DNA from: Phocaeicola sp.
GTDB taxonomy: Bacteria > Bacteroidota > Bacteroidia > Bacteroidales > Bacteroidaceae
NCBI GenBank assembly: GCA_020026225.1
Contig: JAHHQU010000003.1
Span: 11,694 to 75,693 of the forward strand
Direction of reading: 5' to 3'
DNA: 64,000 nucleotides
Shown: positions 53,622-63,899 of the stretch, piece after piece
Numbering within the stretch: position 1 is the first letter of the stretch
Layout: every line of letters starts with the position of its first letter
Program-made: the position numbers and the translations under genes
The notes under the pieces: model-generated
Seen by the model: only the letters and a program-made list of their open reading frames with translations
The model's database searches: none
What the model was told of the DNA's origin: nothing

Positions 53622-54680
53622 ATGAAAAAAGGAATTCTAACACTTGCTCTTATGGGCGTTTTTTCTGCTATAAATGCAGATGACATAAACATCTACACTC
53701 CCGGAGAAGGTGAAGGCATAGCTTATTTTCTACCTAAAACTTCTCTTGAATTAAATATAATAGCAACAAAAGTGAAATATACCCCAGGAGACTTCTGCCA
53801 GTATGCAAACAGGTATCTTAAACTGAGCAACGTAACTTCAGAACCTTCTGAGTATTGGGAAATCAAGTCTATCGACATGGTTGCCGTTGGAGTGCCTGAT
53901 TCTACAAAAGCATATATCATCAAACTGAACGACAAAAGTGTATCATCGAACATCGAACTAACAGAAAACGGTATTGTAAAGGCTATAAACACTACTACAA
54001 CCGAAGAAAAACATCCAGAATACAAACTTGAAAAATCTCCGGAAGCAGAAAATCCAAGAAAATACATGACAGAAGAAATTCTGTCTGCCGGTTCTACTGC
54101 AAAGATGTCCGAACTTACAGCTAAAGAAATCTATAATATAAGAGAAAGCAAAAACATGATTCTCAGAGGACAGGCAGATGCCATGCCTAAAGACGGAGCT
54201 TCGCTTAAACTTATTATAGACAACCTAGACAAGCAGGAAAAGGCTCTGCTAAGCATGTTCAGTGGAAACATACAGAAGGAAGACAAACTCTTCAGTATCA
54301 GAATAACACCAGAGGGAAATCTAAACAATGAAGTTATTGTAAGGTTTTCCAAAAAACTAGGAGTACTTTCTACTGATAATCTTGCAGGCGAACCTATATA
54401 TATAAATGTAGAAAACAACTCACCTTCACAATCATTAAATATAGATGGGAATGAAGACAAGAAAAAAAAGAGAATAAAAGGTATTCTATATAATATCCCT
54501 GGAAAAGCAAATATTTCAGTAAGCTACAAGGGAAAAAAGATTATAGAAAACAATCATATGCCTATAGCTCAGTTTGGAGGTATGGAAACCCTTGTAGATG
54601 ACTTGTTCAACAAAAAAGTAAATACAAGAGTCATTTTTAACACGGTTACTGGAAATATTCAAAAAATTGACAAAGATTAA
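53622..54680 (+). CDS. Secreted protein of the DUF4831 family
   Basis: A 352-residue exported protein with a signal peptide (MKKGILTLALMGVFSAINA). The mature part has the DUF4831-like pattern: YFLPKTSLELNIIATKVKYT near the start, then GDFCQYANRYLKLSNV, and a mid-protein DGASLKLIIDNLDKQEKALL segment. These Bacteroidetes proteins have no known role. It follows nnr by 21 bases, an association that may be conserved but says little of its function. A promoter for the next gene follows closely. Confidence 0.8.
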   Translation: MKKGILTLALMGVFSAINADDINIYTPGEGEGIAYFLPKTSLELNIIATKVKYTPGDFCQYANRYLKLSNVTSEPSEYWEIKSIDMVAVGVPDSTKAYIIKLNDKSVSSNIELTENGIVKAINTTTTEEKHPEYKLEKSPEAENPRKYMTEEILSAGSTAKMSELTAKEIYNIRESKNMILRGQADAMPKDGASLKLIIDNLDKQEKALLSMFSGNIQKEDKLFSIRITPEGNLNNEVIVRFSKKLGVLSTDNLAGEPIYINVENNSPSQSLNIDGNEDKKKKRIKGILYNIPGKANISVSYKGKKIIENNHMPIAQFGGMETLVDDLFNKKVNTRVIFNTVTGNIQKIDKD

Positions 54681-54692
54681 ATTTACTTTTTG

Positions 54693-54723
54693 TTTGATTT
54701 TAGGCAATAATTCTATAGATTTG
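54693..54723 (+). promoter_or_regulatory. Promoter of the DUF3332 gene
   Basis: TTTG at 54693-54696 and TAGATTTG at 54716-54723 with a 19-base spacer, a near-perfect Bacteroides -33/-7 pair. Transcription would begin about 54730, with a leader of some 20 bases. Confidence 0.75.
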
Positions 54724-54752
54724 CAATAATAAACATATAATTATTATATATT

Positions 54753-55313
54753 ATGAAAAAATTAAAAATAAAAGTTGCATGTATGTTATTGGGAACTAGT
54801 CTTATGTTCTCTTCATGCATTGGTTCTTTTGCCTTATGGAATCAACTGAAAGATTGGAACCAAGGAATCGGTAACAAATTTGTAAATGAATTGGTGTTCT
54901 TGGCATTCCATGTAATACCTGTATACGAAGTTGCATATATTGCCGATGCTTTGGTTATAAACTCTATTGAGTTTTGGAGTGGTTCAAATCCTTTGGCAGA
55001 CAATATAGGCAAGGCAAAAGTAATTAAAAGCGAAAACGGCGAATACCTTGTAACTACAAATGAAAATGGTTACACTATTTCAAAAAAAGGAGAAAACAAA
55101 GATTTGAACCTTGTATACGACAATGACAGCCGTACTTGGAATGCTGTCTATGACGGAGAGAACTATGAACTGATGACAATGAACGAAGATGGAAGTATAA
55201 CTGTAAAACTACAGGATGGCAATACTGTAACAGTACTTCCTGACCAAATGGGAGTTGCCTCTATACAAAGTGCCGTTAAAGGTGAAACATCACTTTTTGC
55301 TTCAAGCAAATAA
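54753..55313 (+). CDS. DUF3332-family lipoprotein
   Basis: A 186-residue lipoprotein (lipobox ...MFSSC, Cys22). The first half is hydrophobic and includes the recognisable stretch SFALWNQLKDWNQGIGNKFV and a membrane-like segment around VFLAFHVIPVYEVAYIADAL. The second half is polar and repetitive (GEYLVTTNENGYTISKKGEN). The pattern matches DUF3332, a family of unknown function in Bacteroides and some Proteobacteria. It has its own strong promoter and terminator. Confidence 0.85.
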   Translation: MKKLKIKVACMLLGTSLMFSSCIGSFALWNQLKDWNQGIGNKFVNELVFLAFHVIPVYEVAYIADALVINSIEFWSGSNPLADNIGKAKVIKSENGEYLVTTNENGYTISKKGENKDLNLVYDNDSRTWNAVYDGENYELMTMNEDGSITVKLQDGNTVTVLPDQMGVASIQSAVKGETSLFASSK

Positions 55314-55344
55314 ATTCATCAATATCTTACGATAAAAAAACAGA

Positions 55345-55383
55345 AGAGTGTGGATATTATTTCAATTAATATATCCACACTCT
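55345..55383. terminator. Bidirectional terminator, DUF3332 gene and M60 locus
   Basis: A perfect 13-bp stem (55345-55357 with 55371-55383) around a 13-base loop, with A-runs before and T7 after. It lies between convergent genes. Confidence 0.85.
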
Positions 55384-55420
55384 ATTTTTTTAAACAAATA
55401 TTACATCAATAAAGCAACAT

Positions 55421-57808
55421 TCATTTACTGGTTTTCATATCTACACGTTTGCCGTCGGCTGATACAGCCTTAAAGGTAATACCATCGCCAGTAACCGTAT
55501 CGGGCAGTTCGAACTTAAAGAAAGTAGAGAAATAAACCATTTTGCCATTTTGATAGACTTCGAATGCCACAGCCTCTTCACCGTCGGTTACAGTAACATT
55601 CTTGCCAGAAACTTCTACCTTCACTTCCTTTGATATTGGTTTCATCTTGCCTTTTTCAAACTGAGAATAATACCCTACATCAGGTGGAGTTGTATCCAAT
55701 CCTACATCATCTCTCTTTCTGTCTTCTATATAATAGAAAGGAGCTGCCTTCTTAGGGAACTTTTTCATAAAGTCCTTAGTCTTTTTCACCATTTCGTCAG
55801 TCACCTTCATTGTATAGCTGCCATACTGTTCTACAATTGTATCTGTAGGAACAAAGAATCCCCACATTTCGAAAAATTCAGTAAGATCTTCTTGCGCAGC
55901 TTCGCTTGCCATTTTGGCAAAGAGCAGTTGTTTCTCACCTATATTAGAAGAGTTAGTACGATTGTCGCGCATTAGTTTGAACAATTTAGGCCAAAACTCA
56001 GTATTATGTCCGCACCTGTGATAATAATTCCACAACTGCCAGTTCATACGCATATGAAGTTCGGTATTCTCTCCTTGATGTCCACCGCCAAAGTCCCACC
56101 ACGGACGATTATATACGCAATGAGCAGAAACCAACGTTTGCTTTGTTATTTCTCCTTTTTCATTTCTGACACAATTATCAGCATATTTAGGCAAAGACAA
56201 CTCTGTTCCACGAGAACAGTATTTGCCTAATTTATACAATATATAGTTCGAAAAAAGATTGTTGGACGACTCTGTACTGCTTGGCCAGTCAATAGCCAAC
56301 TGATGTATATGTCCTATTTCATGCCCAGGTCCCCAAGCATTATCCTTAGCAGCCATTACATTGTCCTTCAAAAGAATATTATTAAGATAAGTATATACAA
56401 ACCCCACACAATAATCGGAAGCCCACATATAGCTGCCTTCGGGAGAAATGGCAAAGACATGATTGTTGAATTTAGATGGACGTACATCACTTATACCCAT
56501 AAGTTCCTGTTGCCATCCTATTATATCATCCCAAAGATTTATGGCGGAAAGTATTTCATTTGGAACAAACTCCTTCATCTTTGATGTATGGAAATAAAAC
56601 ATTATCCTTTCTCCCCTTACACAGAAATACTTATGACTGGCTTTAGATAACAGTTCCTTGTATTTTTCATCCGTCTTATGTTCCTTCAGGTCGAAAAAGC
56701 CCGTAACCTCTCCACTTCCTAACGGAATATGAATTTTCACAGGCTTGGCATTCTCGGAAGCCAAATCCGAATTGTACATAACAAACAGCTGCCCCTGTCC
56801 TTTCATCTTTATCTTATTGACACCTGGGCTCAACAGATAAGAATCACCTTTTACATTAGTCTGCTTATATTCATTGCCCGACTCCCAAATGCACTGCAAA
56901 GACAAGTCCTGTCCATATGTATCTCCCACCAGGACCACTATTTCATCATCCTTATTTACAGAAATACCAGTAGGATTGTCAAGGTTACCATATTTTTTTG
57001 TCATAAGAGTCTGAGCCCATTCCTCACTAAAGCTATAAGGACTATAATCCCTTATTCTGAACTCTTTCTGATAAGCATCATACGTATCACCCTTGAAAGC
57101 ATTTGCAAGATACTTGAAATACTCAGGCAAGACATCTATATCAGCATCGGCTACATCGTCCCTTAATGCCGAACATGTGATATCTGTAAAAACCTTCAAC
57201 AGGTCTCTATCAAGTTTCTTCCCGTCATTAAGTTTGAAGAACTGCATTTCGTCGCAGCTGACAAAATCTCCCAGCCCGCTTTTCACTTCAAAACGTACTG
57301 CCGTGATTTTTCGTGTTTCATCAAAAGATATTTTCGAAGGAGAGTCTTTCATTCGGAAATTACAACTTCTCACTTTCTCAAACTTCTCATGATTTTCGTC
57401 TGTAGAAACCAGAACATCCACTTCACCAAAATTACCATTACCCGAACGGGTGTGATAAACTATATAGTCTATCTCTGTTTCAGTAGCAAAATAATAGTCT
57501 AATACAACCGGGAAAGCAGCTTTCTGCCCCCATATAGAATGATAAGGCTGTGCATTATCCGAAACGAACTTACCATCCCAAGAGTTTTCTATACCATTGC
57601 CCTTCTGAGCTTCACTTGCCTTGCCACCTATAGGTACAATCAAGCTATCCTTTTCTATATCTATATCAATGCCAGGAATATCCGGGGACTCCGGTTGTGG
57701 AGCCTCCGGCGATTCCTTTATATCTTCTTTATCAGAGCAAGCCGCTCCTAAAACAAGACTGGCTGAAAAGGAAAGAGTAATAAATATAAACGAAATATTT
57801 TTCATCAT
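55421..57808 (-). CDS. M60-family metallopeptidase lipoprotein (mucin O-glycopeptidase type)
   Basis: A 795-residue surface lipoprotein (signal, Cys24 after LVLGAA). After a proline-rich linker (about 35-50) comes a discoidin/F5-8C-like carbohydrate-binding module (about 65-195, with NGIENSWDGKFVSDNAQPYH). The catalytic M60 (enhancin-like) domain has the zinc motif HEIGH at 496-500 and the third ligand Glu513, fitting HExxHx(8-24)E. Characterised members such as BT4244 of B. thetaiotaomicron cleave mucin-type O-glycoproteins next to O-glycans; that role is inferred here. A small beta domain ends the protein. Last gene of the SusC/SusD locus, 32 bases after the DUF1735-like gene. Confidence 0.92.
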   Translation of the reverse strand: MMKNISFIFITLSFSASLVLGAACSDKEDIKESPEAPQPESPDIPGIDIDIEKDSLIVPIGGKASEAQKGNGIENSWDGKFVSDNAQPYHSIWGQKAAFPVVLDYYFATETEIDYIVYHTRSGNGNFGEVDVLVSTDENHEKFEKVRSCNFRMKDSPSKISFDETRKITAVRFEVKSGLGDFVSCDEMQFFKLNDGKKLDRDLLKVFTDITCSALRDDVADADIDVLPEYFKYLANAFKGDTYDAYQKEFRIRDYSPYSFSEEWAQTLMTKKYGNLDNPTGISVNKDDEIVVLVGDTYGQDLSLQCIWESGNEYKQTNVKGDSYLLSPGVNKIKMKGQGQLFVMYNSDLASENAKPVKIHIPLGSGEVTGFFDLKEHKTDEKYKELLSKASHKYFCVRGERIMFYFHTSKMKEFVPNEILSAINLWDDIIGWQQELMGISDVRPSKFNNHVFAISPEGSYMWASDYCVGFVYTYLNNILLKDNVMAAKDNAWGPGHEIGHIHQLAIDWPSSTESSNNLFSNYILYKLGKYCSRGTELSLPKYADNCVRNEKGEITKQTLVSAHCVYNRPWWDFGGGHQGENTELHMRMNWQLWNYYHRCGHNTEFWPKLFKLMRDNRTNSSNIGEKQLLFAKMASEAAQEDLTEFFEMWGFFVPTDTIVEQYGSYTMKVTDEMVKKTKDFMKKFPKKAAPFYYIEDRKRDDVGLDTTPPDVGYYSQFEKGKMKPISKEVKVEVSGKNVTVTDGEEAVAFEVYQNGKMVYFSTFFKFELPDTVTGDGITFKAVSADGKRVDMKTSK

Positions 57809-57840
57809 CCTATCAGATTATTGTTTGTTCAAAAGATACA

Positions 57841-58338
57841 TCAACTTAATTCTACCAATATAATAACCATGTTGGAATTAACAGTAGCATCTGTACTCGA
57901 CAGTTTCAAAGGCAATGCAACCTTGTCGATATTTTTCTTGGTCAAAGCCTTTATTTTATCGTTCTTCAGAGAAACATTTACAAACTTATAAGACTCATCA
58001 CCTGTAAACGACAGTTCATTATTATTCAAGGTATAAAATTCAGGAGCGAGGAAAACACCTTTTATATTATACTTTTCAGCTATAGCCTTGAAGTCCTCTT
58101 CACTCATAACTTCCACCAATCCGCTGGCAACAGAATTATCTTCACTGCCGGTTTTCATTACAGAAACGCCAACTTCGGTTGTAGCCCCCTCCGAAGATAG
58201 TTCTACTTCTTTTTCAATACCATCCTTGAAATTAAGAACTACATGATACTCTTCTGGGAATAAATCTTCATAAGTTTGACATCCTGCAAAAAAGAATGTC
58301 AGTCCGACTAAAAATGTCAATAAAAATATTTTCTTCAT
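57841..58338 (-). CDS. DUF1735-like (BT_3987-type N-terminal domain) lipoprotein
   Basis: A 165-residue lipoprotein (lipobox FFAGC, Cys20) that consists of a single Ig-like domain resembling DUF1735: SVMKTGSEDNSVASGLVEVM, FYTLNNNELSFTGDESYKFV and VALPLKLSSTDATVNSNMVI follow that family's strand pattern. Such domains occur in PUL surface proteins, often N-terminal to a catalytic or binding module. Here the domain stands alone, so it is probably a surface glycan-binding or scaffold protein. It lies between SusD and the M60 peptidase. Confidence 0.72.
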   Translation of the reverse strand: MKKIFLLTFLVGLTFFFAGCQTYEDLFPEEYHVVLNFKDGIEKEVELSSEGATTEVGVSVMKTGSEDNSVASGLVEVMSEEDFKAIAEKYNIKGVFLAPEFYTLNNNELSFTGDESYKFVNVSLKNDKIKALTKKNIDKVALPLKLSSTDATVNSNMVIILVELS

Positions 58339-58372
58339 GTTTTCATTATTATTTTAAAGTACAATCTACCCA

Positions 58373-60316
58373 TTAATATCCAGGAGCCTGTACAAATTGC
58401 GGGTTTTTATAAACTTCATTAGAGAACAACGGAACCAGATACATTCTATCTGTCCATTTAAACGGCTGCTTTATTTCAACTGGAGTATTGAAAACCTCAA
58501 ACGAAGGGCTTTCGACCTCTGCATTAAGTCCTTTTCTAACACCGCTCGCCATCACATCCTTAGCAATCATCCAGCGTCTTATATCGTAATATCTGTGTCC
58601 TTCTGCCCAGAATTCCACTGCACGCTCATTTCTTACCCACTCCATAGCACTCATCTTCGACAAGTCCCCTGAAGTCAATGACCTTATACCAGCTCTGTTT
58701 CTTATAGGATTAAGCATTTCAATAGCCTTTTCGTCTTGTTTCAATGCTGCATAACACTCTGCAAGATTGAGATACAGTTCAGCCATTCTTACAAGCGGAC
58801 GAGGTTTTGACTGAGATGTCTCTGATGAAGCATACCAAGCAAAAGACGGCTCGAAATATTTCTGATTAAGATAACCGGTTACATTATTATCTCTATTAAA
58901 TAAAGAAGTATTAAATCCATGCATTTCATTATTCTTGAAGTCTAAAGTCAAAGGTTTACCTCCCATAATACGGCTTCCCATATCACCACCGTCAAATGCT
59001 ATCCAGGCATAAAAGCGCGGTTCTCTTCTGGTATTGAGTTTGATAATATCCTTGCGCAAATCACTACCTGTAGCACCAGCCCTCTGAAACCACTCCGACT
59101 TTGGATAATATTTTTCATCCTTAGAAGGCAGTTCACCATTTTCAGTATAGAATCTTTCCACAGCATTAAGAGTAGGAGAAACTCCAGAATAACCAGCTTT
59201 CCAGCCTCCCTGATTATTCTTTATTACCCTATGCGGAAGGCTACCTATAAGGATATCACTTTGGTCTGCTATTCCCCAAATTGTTTCACGGTTACCCTCG
59301 TCAAACCTTGTAGCAACCACATAACGCATCAGTAGGACATGCTTCTTGAAATCTTCATCCTTAGCAGCATCCCGACCGCTTTGTCCATCCATCAAAGGTA
59401 CATACGGCAATTCTATCTTAGAGTTTTTCCTCAAAGTTTCCGAGTCTTCCAGTTGGAACAACTTGTGCCCAGCCTCTTCAGCTGCCTCCTTAGCTTCGAT
59501 ACAAGCCTTCAGAGCCTTGTTCCATTTTCCCTCATCATAATTATGGCTTACAAGTTCCAGACCATATTCAGGAGTTTCAAAGTTCTTGTTCTTCCAGTCT
59601 ATGTCAGGAAAATCGCCGTTCCACAACGGAGAAGCAGCATATACAAGCAATCGAGCCTTGAGAGCCTTGGCCATTACTGAAGTTGCACGTCCCCATTCAT
59701 CACCGCTACGTGTGGCAGGCAGTCCCATCTCTACAGCCTCATCAAACTTATCGCAAACCCACTTTACAACATAATCGAAATGACTTCTTCCAGGAAAATC
59801 CTTTTCATTTGTAGTCAAATCGATATAATGGTCATTTATAGGACATGGACCATATATAACCAAAGCCTGCATGTGATAATATGCCAAAAGGAATTGAACC
59901 TCTGCACTCCACTGCTTCTTCTGCTCATCAGTAACACCTCTTGCATTATCTATCTGATTCATAAACAAGTGGCACTGACCTATAAATCTATATATATCTC
60001 CCCATCTCCATCCATCTGCCATAGTAGCAGCAGTATTAGTATCCCATGTGATTTTCTGCGAACCGGTTCCCCATAGCTGAGGCAATACATATTCATCACA
60101 TCCAGCCTCAAGTCTACCATAGCTGAATGGACTACAAGAGTTCACTCCCGAATAACAAGAAAAAAGGAACCCAAGAGTAGCTTCAGCATCTTTTGTAGCA
60201 TCTGGCAGTCCAGCCTGTTCGGGCGGAACTATATCAAGATAATCACAAGATGTAGTAACACATCCCATAGCAAGAGAAAAAAGAGCTATATTTTTTATTT
60301 TTCTTAAATTTTTCAT
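58373..60316 (-). CDS. SusD/RagB-family lipoprotein
   Basis: A 647-residue SusD-like protein: lipobox VTTSC (Cys24), mature start DYLDIVPPEQAG, the TPR-containing core with WSAEVQFLLAYYHMQALVIY (the conserved 'ae...lRAyyy' region), and the C-terminal WVRNERAVEFWAEGHRYYDI followed by RRW. Starts 12 bases after SusC. With the M60 peptidase downstream its ligand may be a host O-glycan or glycopeptide. Confidence 0.95.
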   Translation of the reverse strand: MKNLRKIKNIALFSLAMGCVTTSCDYLDIVPPEQAGLPDATKDAEATLGFLFSCYSGVNSCSPFSYGRLEAGCDEYVLPQLWGTGSQKITWDTNTAATMADGWRWGDIYRFIGQCHLFMNQIDNARGVTDEQKKQWSAEVQFLLAYYHMQALVIYGPCPINDHYIDLTTNEKDFPGRSHFDYVVKWVCDKFDEAVEMGLPATRSGDEWGRATSVMAKALKARLLVYAASPLWNGDFPDIDWKNKNFETPEYGLELVSHNYDEGKWNKALKACIEAKEAAEEAGHKLFQLEDSETLRKNSKIELPYVPLMDGQSGRDAAKDEDFKKHVLLMRYVVATRFDEGNRETIWGIADQSDILIGSLPHRVIKNNQGGWKAGYSGVSPTLNAVERFYTENGELPSKDEKYYPKSEWFQRAGATGSDLRKDIIKLNTRREPRFYAWIAFDGGDMGSRIMGGKPLTLDFKNNEMHGFNTSLFNRDNNVTGYLNQKYFEPSFAWYASSETSQSKPRPLVRMAELYLNLAECYAALKQDEKAIEMLNPIRNRAGIRSLTSGDLSKMSAMEWVRNERAVEFWAEGHRYYDIRRWMIAKDVMASGVRKGLNAEVESPSFEVFNTPVEIKQPFKWTDRMYLVPLFSNEVYKNPQFVQAPGY

Positions 60317-60328
60317 CTTAGTAAAAGT

Positions 60329-63300
60329 TTAGAAGTTAAGTTGAACACCAATATTGAAAGTACGCTGCAAAGGATAGCTGTTCCAGCTCAATTCTGGATC
60401 CCACAATTTGAAAGGACTGAACACAAACAGATTGTTACCACTGAAATACACACGAGCATGGCTGAAGCGATAACCTATTTCCAATGTCTTGAATCGCAAG
60501 AAATTACCATTTCTCATCCAGAAAGTACTTCCTGCCATGTTATTTGCAATCTGTGAATCTGTAAGCCCCAAACGCGGATATGAGGCATTGAAATTCTGAT
60601 TTTCCTCAGTCCAATAGTCATCAGATATAAACTGCATAACATTATTATCATTTTCCCCGAAAGGAGTTATTCCACTAATCATAATGTCCCTCATAGCAGA
60701 ACCATTGAAGAATACACCAAAATTAAAGTTCTTGTAATCGACATTCAAACCAAGACCATACTGTATTCGAGGTACCTGGCCATATTCAGAAATCATGACT
60801 TTATCTTCTTCGGTAATAGCCTTGTCTCCATTAACATCACGATACTTAATATCACCAACCATTGGTGTGCTACCAAGATTCTGCAATGGACTGTTGTCTA
60901 TTTCCTCCTGACTCTTAAACAAACCTTCGGCAATATATCCAACCTGCCTGCTCAAAGGTTTTCCTGTAGAAGTCTGCCATGTATAAGGGAAAGCAGGTTC
61001 ATCTATATCGACATATTTGTTTTGCGTATAAGTGAAATTACCCCTCAGTTCCATAGCCAGATCTTTATTAATTCTCTTGCTCCAAGTAGCACTAAATTCA
61101 TATCCCCAGTTATCTACCTTACCTTTATTGGTCCAAGGTTTTGCATTATGAAAGCCTAAAGACTGTGGCCAAGTTTCGCGATGTAGAAGGATGTTGTATC
61201 GCTTGTCGTAAAAGAAGTCGAATGTCATACTCAGCTGACGGAAGAGTTCAATATCAAAACCGACATCAAGTTTCTTCACTCGTTCCCATCCACCATTTAT
61301 AACAGCATATTGCAACATTTCAGGTCCCCATTTGGAAACATTCAAGTTCTCTCCTACCGTAAATCCAGGTCTTTTATCACCAATTACATTGACATTGTCG
61401 ATATACAAGAAATGTGGAGAATCGGCAGGACCTGTTTCATCGCTACCAACCAGACCATACGAACCTCTCAACTTCAAAGAAGAAACGGCCTTTGTAAGAG
61501 GCTCGAAAAATTTTTCGTTAGAGATAACCCATCCTAAAGAAATTGCAGGGAAGAATTCAAATCTATCGCCTTTGCCCAAACGCTCCGTGCCATTATAACC
61601 AAAATTAATTTCCGCCAGATACCTTTGGTCATAATCGTATGTAAAACGTCCAGAGAATCCTTGGTTTCTGCTTGGCAATACATCATTCTTGTATTCCCTC
61701 TGCATATACAGCAACATTCCACCTATATTATGTTTACCAAAACGCCTCTGATAATCAATCGTGAACTGTAGGAAGAATGTATTGTCACCTAATTTTGTAA
61801 TACCAGACTCTGCTATATAATCTGTACCCGAAGATCCTACCCTCTCCAAAGCATACTCTCCTGTTTCAGGATTGAAACTACCATCCTTTATTCTATAATA
61901 ATAAGGCTGTATTGTACGGTTATAGCTATTGGCCGACCAGTTCTTGAAGTTTATCAGGGCAGTAGCCTTAAGTCCTTTTGTAATAAAATCAAAATCCTGA
62001 GTAACTTTCAATGACGTGTTTAGCACATTAGTCTGATACTGCTTATACGAAGAAAGCATAAAAGCATAAGGGTTGGTACGAAGGTTTTCTCCAGTAAGGA
62101 TACTGTTACCGAAGCGTATGTGTGTATCGCCTTCCTGTGCAGGATATGTAACAGGGAAATTAATTGGATTAGCCTTCAAGGTCATTGCAAAGAGATCTTT
62201 AGGATCATAGTTTGGACCTTGCTCGTTCTTTATCTGCGCATTCATCCTAAGATCCACAGTAGTAGTTGAAGTAAGTTTATAGCGTATATTATTCTGGAAG
62301 TTATAAGACCAGTTGTTGATATTATTGTTCCACGAATAAACCTTCTTTGTATTAAGAAGCCCCGAATCATGATTGGCTTGAATGCTCATATAATATGTAG
62401 CTTTAGAGCCACCTCCCTGAACGTTGATATTCGCCCTCTGACTCATGGCCATATCACGGAAAATCACCTTGTTCCAGTTCACGTCAGGATACATATACGG
62501 ATTTGTACCCAACCTTGTATTCTCTATCAGTTCATTGCTATATTTGGGGGTTATACCAGGATTACGTGTGGTCTGAGCCTCGTTATACATTTTCATCCAT
62601 GTAGCACCATCCACGAAATCCGGGAAATTGGTCATCACATTGAAGGCATTCTCTACGGTTACATTGACCTGAGTCCTTTCATTTTCCTTACCGCTCTTTG
62701 TTGTGATAAGCATAACTCCATTGGCACCACGAGCACCATATATGGCAGTGGCAGAAGCGTCTTTAAGGATAGAAAAGCTCTCTATCGTTTCGGCTGGAAT
62801 ACTATTAAGGTCGGCAGCGGAAATCTCAACATCATCCAGCATTATAAGAGGTGTAGCACGTCCGCCAAAAGTACCTATACCACGAATGTAGAATTGTGCA
62901 GACTCTCCAGGAGCACCGCTGGAAGTGGTAGAAATCACACCTGCCAGCTTTCCGGCAAAAGCATTTGTAAGCGAAGAAGACGGAGTAACAAGCGAAGTAC
63001 CCTTTACACTAGTAATAGAACCTGTTACACTTACTTTTTTCTGAGTTCCGGCACCTACTACAACCACTTCATCAAGCATCTCATTGTCCGACGAAAGTTT
63101 AATGCTTATAATACCAAGGTCACTGACAGGAATCTTTCTTGTTTTATATCCTATATAACTTACTTCAAGAATGTCCTTACTTGTCACCTCTACACTGAAA
63201 TTTCCATCCATATCAGTTATGACACCACTTGTAGTTCCTTGTATTAGGATATTGGCACCTATAATCGGTGTGCCATCGGATGCATCTGTAACGGTACCAG

Positions 63301-63490
63301 TTACGGTACGTTTCTTCAAAGTCTGATTAACAGAATTAACACTGGCCGACATGTTGTTTGCCATCTCAGCAACTTCAGTTACAACACTTTCGTGCGGATT
63401 AGCCTTGTTTAAGGCAAAAACTGGTAATGGAGCACATAGCATAGCTAAGCCCAAGCTTCCATAAATTCGTCTAGAAACTTTAGTTCTCAT
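60329..63490 (-). CDS. SusC-family TonB-dependent outer-membrane transporter
   Basis: A 1053-residue transporter: long signal region (MRTKVSRRIYGSLGLAMLCA with cleavage near ALNK), a polar 30-residue linker, a carboxypeptidase-D regulatory-like domain (about 62-133, with GVITDMDGNFSV), TonB-box-like LDEVVVVGAGTQKK (139-152), plug, and a barrel ending in RTFNIGVQLNF. No STN domain, so regulation by FecR contact is not expected. A near-consensus promoter at 63900-63930 predicts a leader of about 400 nt. First gene of the M60 locus in this window. Confidence 0.95.
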   Translation of the reverse strand: MRTKVSRRIYGSLGLAMLCAPLPVFALNKANPHESVVTEVAEMANNMSASVNSVNQTLKKRTVTGTVTDASDGTPIIGANILIQGTTSGVITDMDGNFSVEVTSKDILEVSYIGYKTRKIPVSDLGIISIKLSSDNEMLDEVVVVGAGTQKKVSVTGSITSVKGTSLVTPSSSLTNAFAGKLAGVISTTSSGAPGESAQFYIRGIGTFGGRATPLIMLDDVEISAADLNSIPAETIESFSILKDASATAIYGARGANGVMLITTKSGKENERTQVNVTVENAFNVMTNFPDFVDGATWMKMYNEAQTTRNPGITPKYSNELIENTRLGTNPYMYPDVNWNKVIFRDMAMSQRANINVQGGGSKATYYMSIQANHDSGLLNTKKVYSWNNNINNWSYNFQNNIRYKLTSTTTVDLRMNAQIKNEQGPNYDPKDLFAMTLKANPINFPVTYPAQEGDTHIRFGNSILTGENLRTNPYAFMLSSYKQYQTNVLNTSLKVTQDFDFITKGLKATALINFKNWSANSYNRTIQPYYYRIKDGSFNPETGEYALERVGSSGTDYIAESGITKLGDNTFFLQFTIDYQRRFGKHNIGGMLLYMQREYKNDVLPSRNQGFSGRFTYDYDQRYLAEINFGYNGTERLGKGDRFEFFPAISLGWVISNEKFFEPLTKAVSSLKLRGSYGLVGSDETGPADSPHFLYIDNVNVIGDKRPGFTVGENLNVSKWGPEMLQYAVINGGWERVKKLDVGFDIELFRQLSMTFDFFYDKRYNILLHRETWPQSLGFHNAKPWTNKGKVDNWGYEFSATWSKRINKDLAMELRGNFTYTQNKYVDIDEPAFPYTWQTSTGKPLSRQVGYIAEGLFKSQEEIDNSPLQNLGSTPMVGDIKYRDVNGDKAITEEDKVMISEYGQVPRIQYGLGLNVDYKNFNFGVFFNGSAMRDIMISGITPFGENDNNVMQFISDDYWTEENQNFNASYPRLGLTDSQIANNMAGSTFWMRNGNFLRFKTLEIGYRFSHARVYFSGNNLFVFSPFKLWDPELSWNSYPLQRTFNIGVQLNF

Positions 63491-63892
63491 TTTAAATAAT
63501 TAATATTAGATTTACTTAAAACCACTGTACAGAAAGTATATACCCGTAAAATCCGGATCTACAACATATTATATACACTGATTTTTTTGTTACGAAACAG
63601 GAAATATGAATAATCGTAATGATAATATTTCCCTTAACGATAGTTTAGTTTTTTAGTGTTCTTTTCTTTTTTTGTCTAATTGTTTAAAGGTTTAGTTTCA
63701 GTTAATATAGGTTTGTTTTTGTATTAAATATTATAGTTTATTTATTTGTTTTTTAGTTTAGTTTGTCCAGTCATGTTGTAGAAATTCCTAGTATCAAATA
63801 TTTTTCTACAATTAAAAAGTTTAGTCTTTATGTATAATAAAGCCGACAAATATTCTACTTCGCCGGTCATTTATATTTTATCTTTTGTTTTT
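63491..63892 (-). other. Long non-coding leader upstream of the M60-locus SusC gene
   Basis: About 400 bases between the predicted start of transcription and the susC ATG hold no credible ORF. On the transcript strand the octamer AAACTAAA occurs at 63644-63651, 63691-63698, 63752-63759 and 63757-63764, with a one-base variant near 63820. A 9-bp perfect hairpin (63776-63784 with 63803-63811) lies in the same region. The low G/C content and clustered A-rich octamers suggest an unstructured, possibly protein- or sRNA-bound leader; this is inference. Confidence 0.45.
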
Positions 63893-63899
63893 ACTGCTG

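Noticed and set aside
62369..63247. 292-residue plus-strand ORF opposite susC
   Set aside because: Antisense to the well conserved plug region of a SusC gene; composition is that of a shadow frame.
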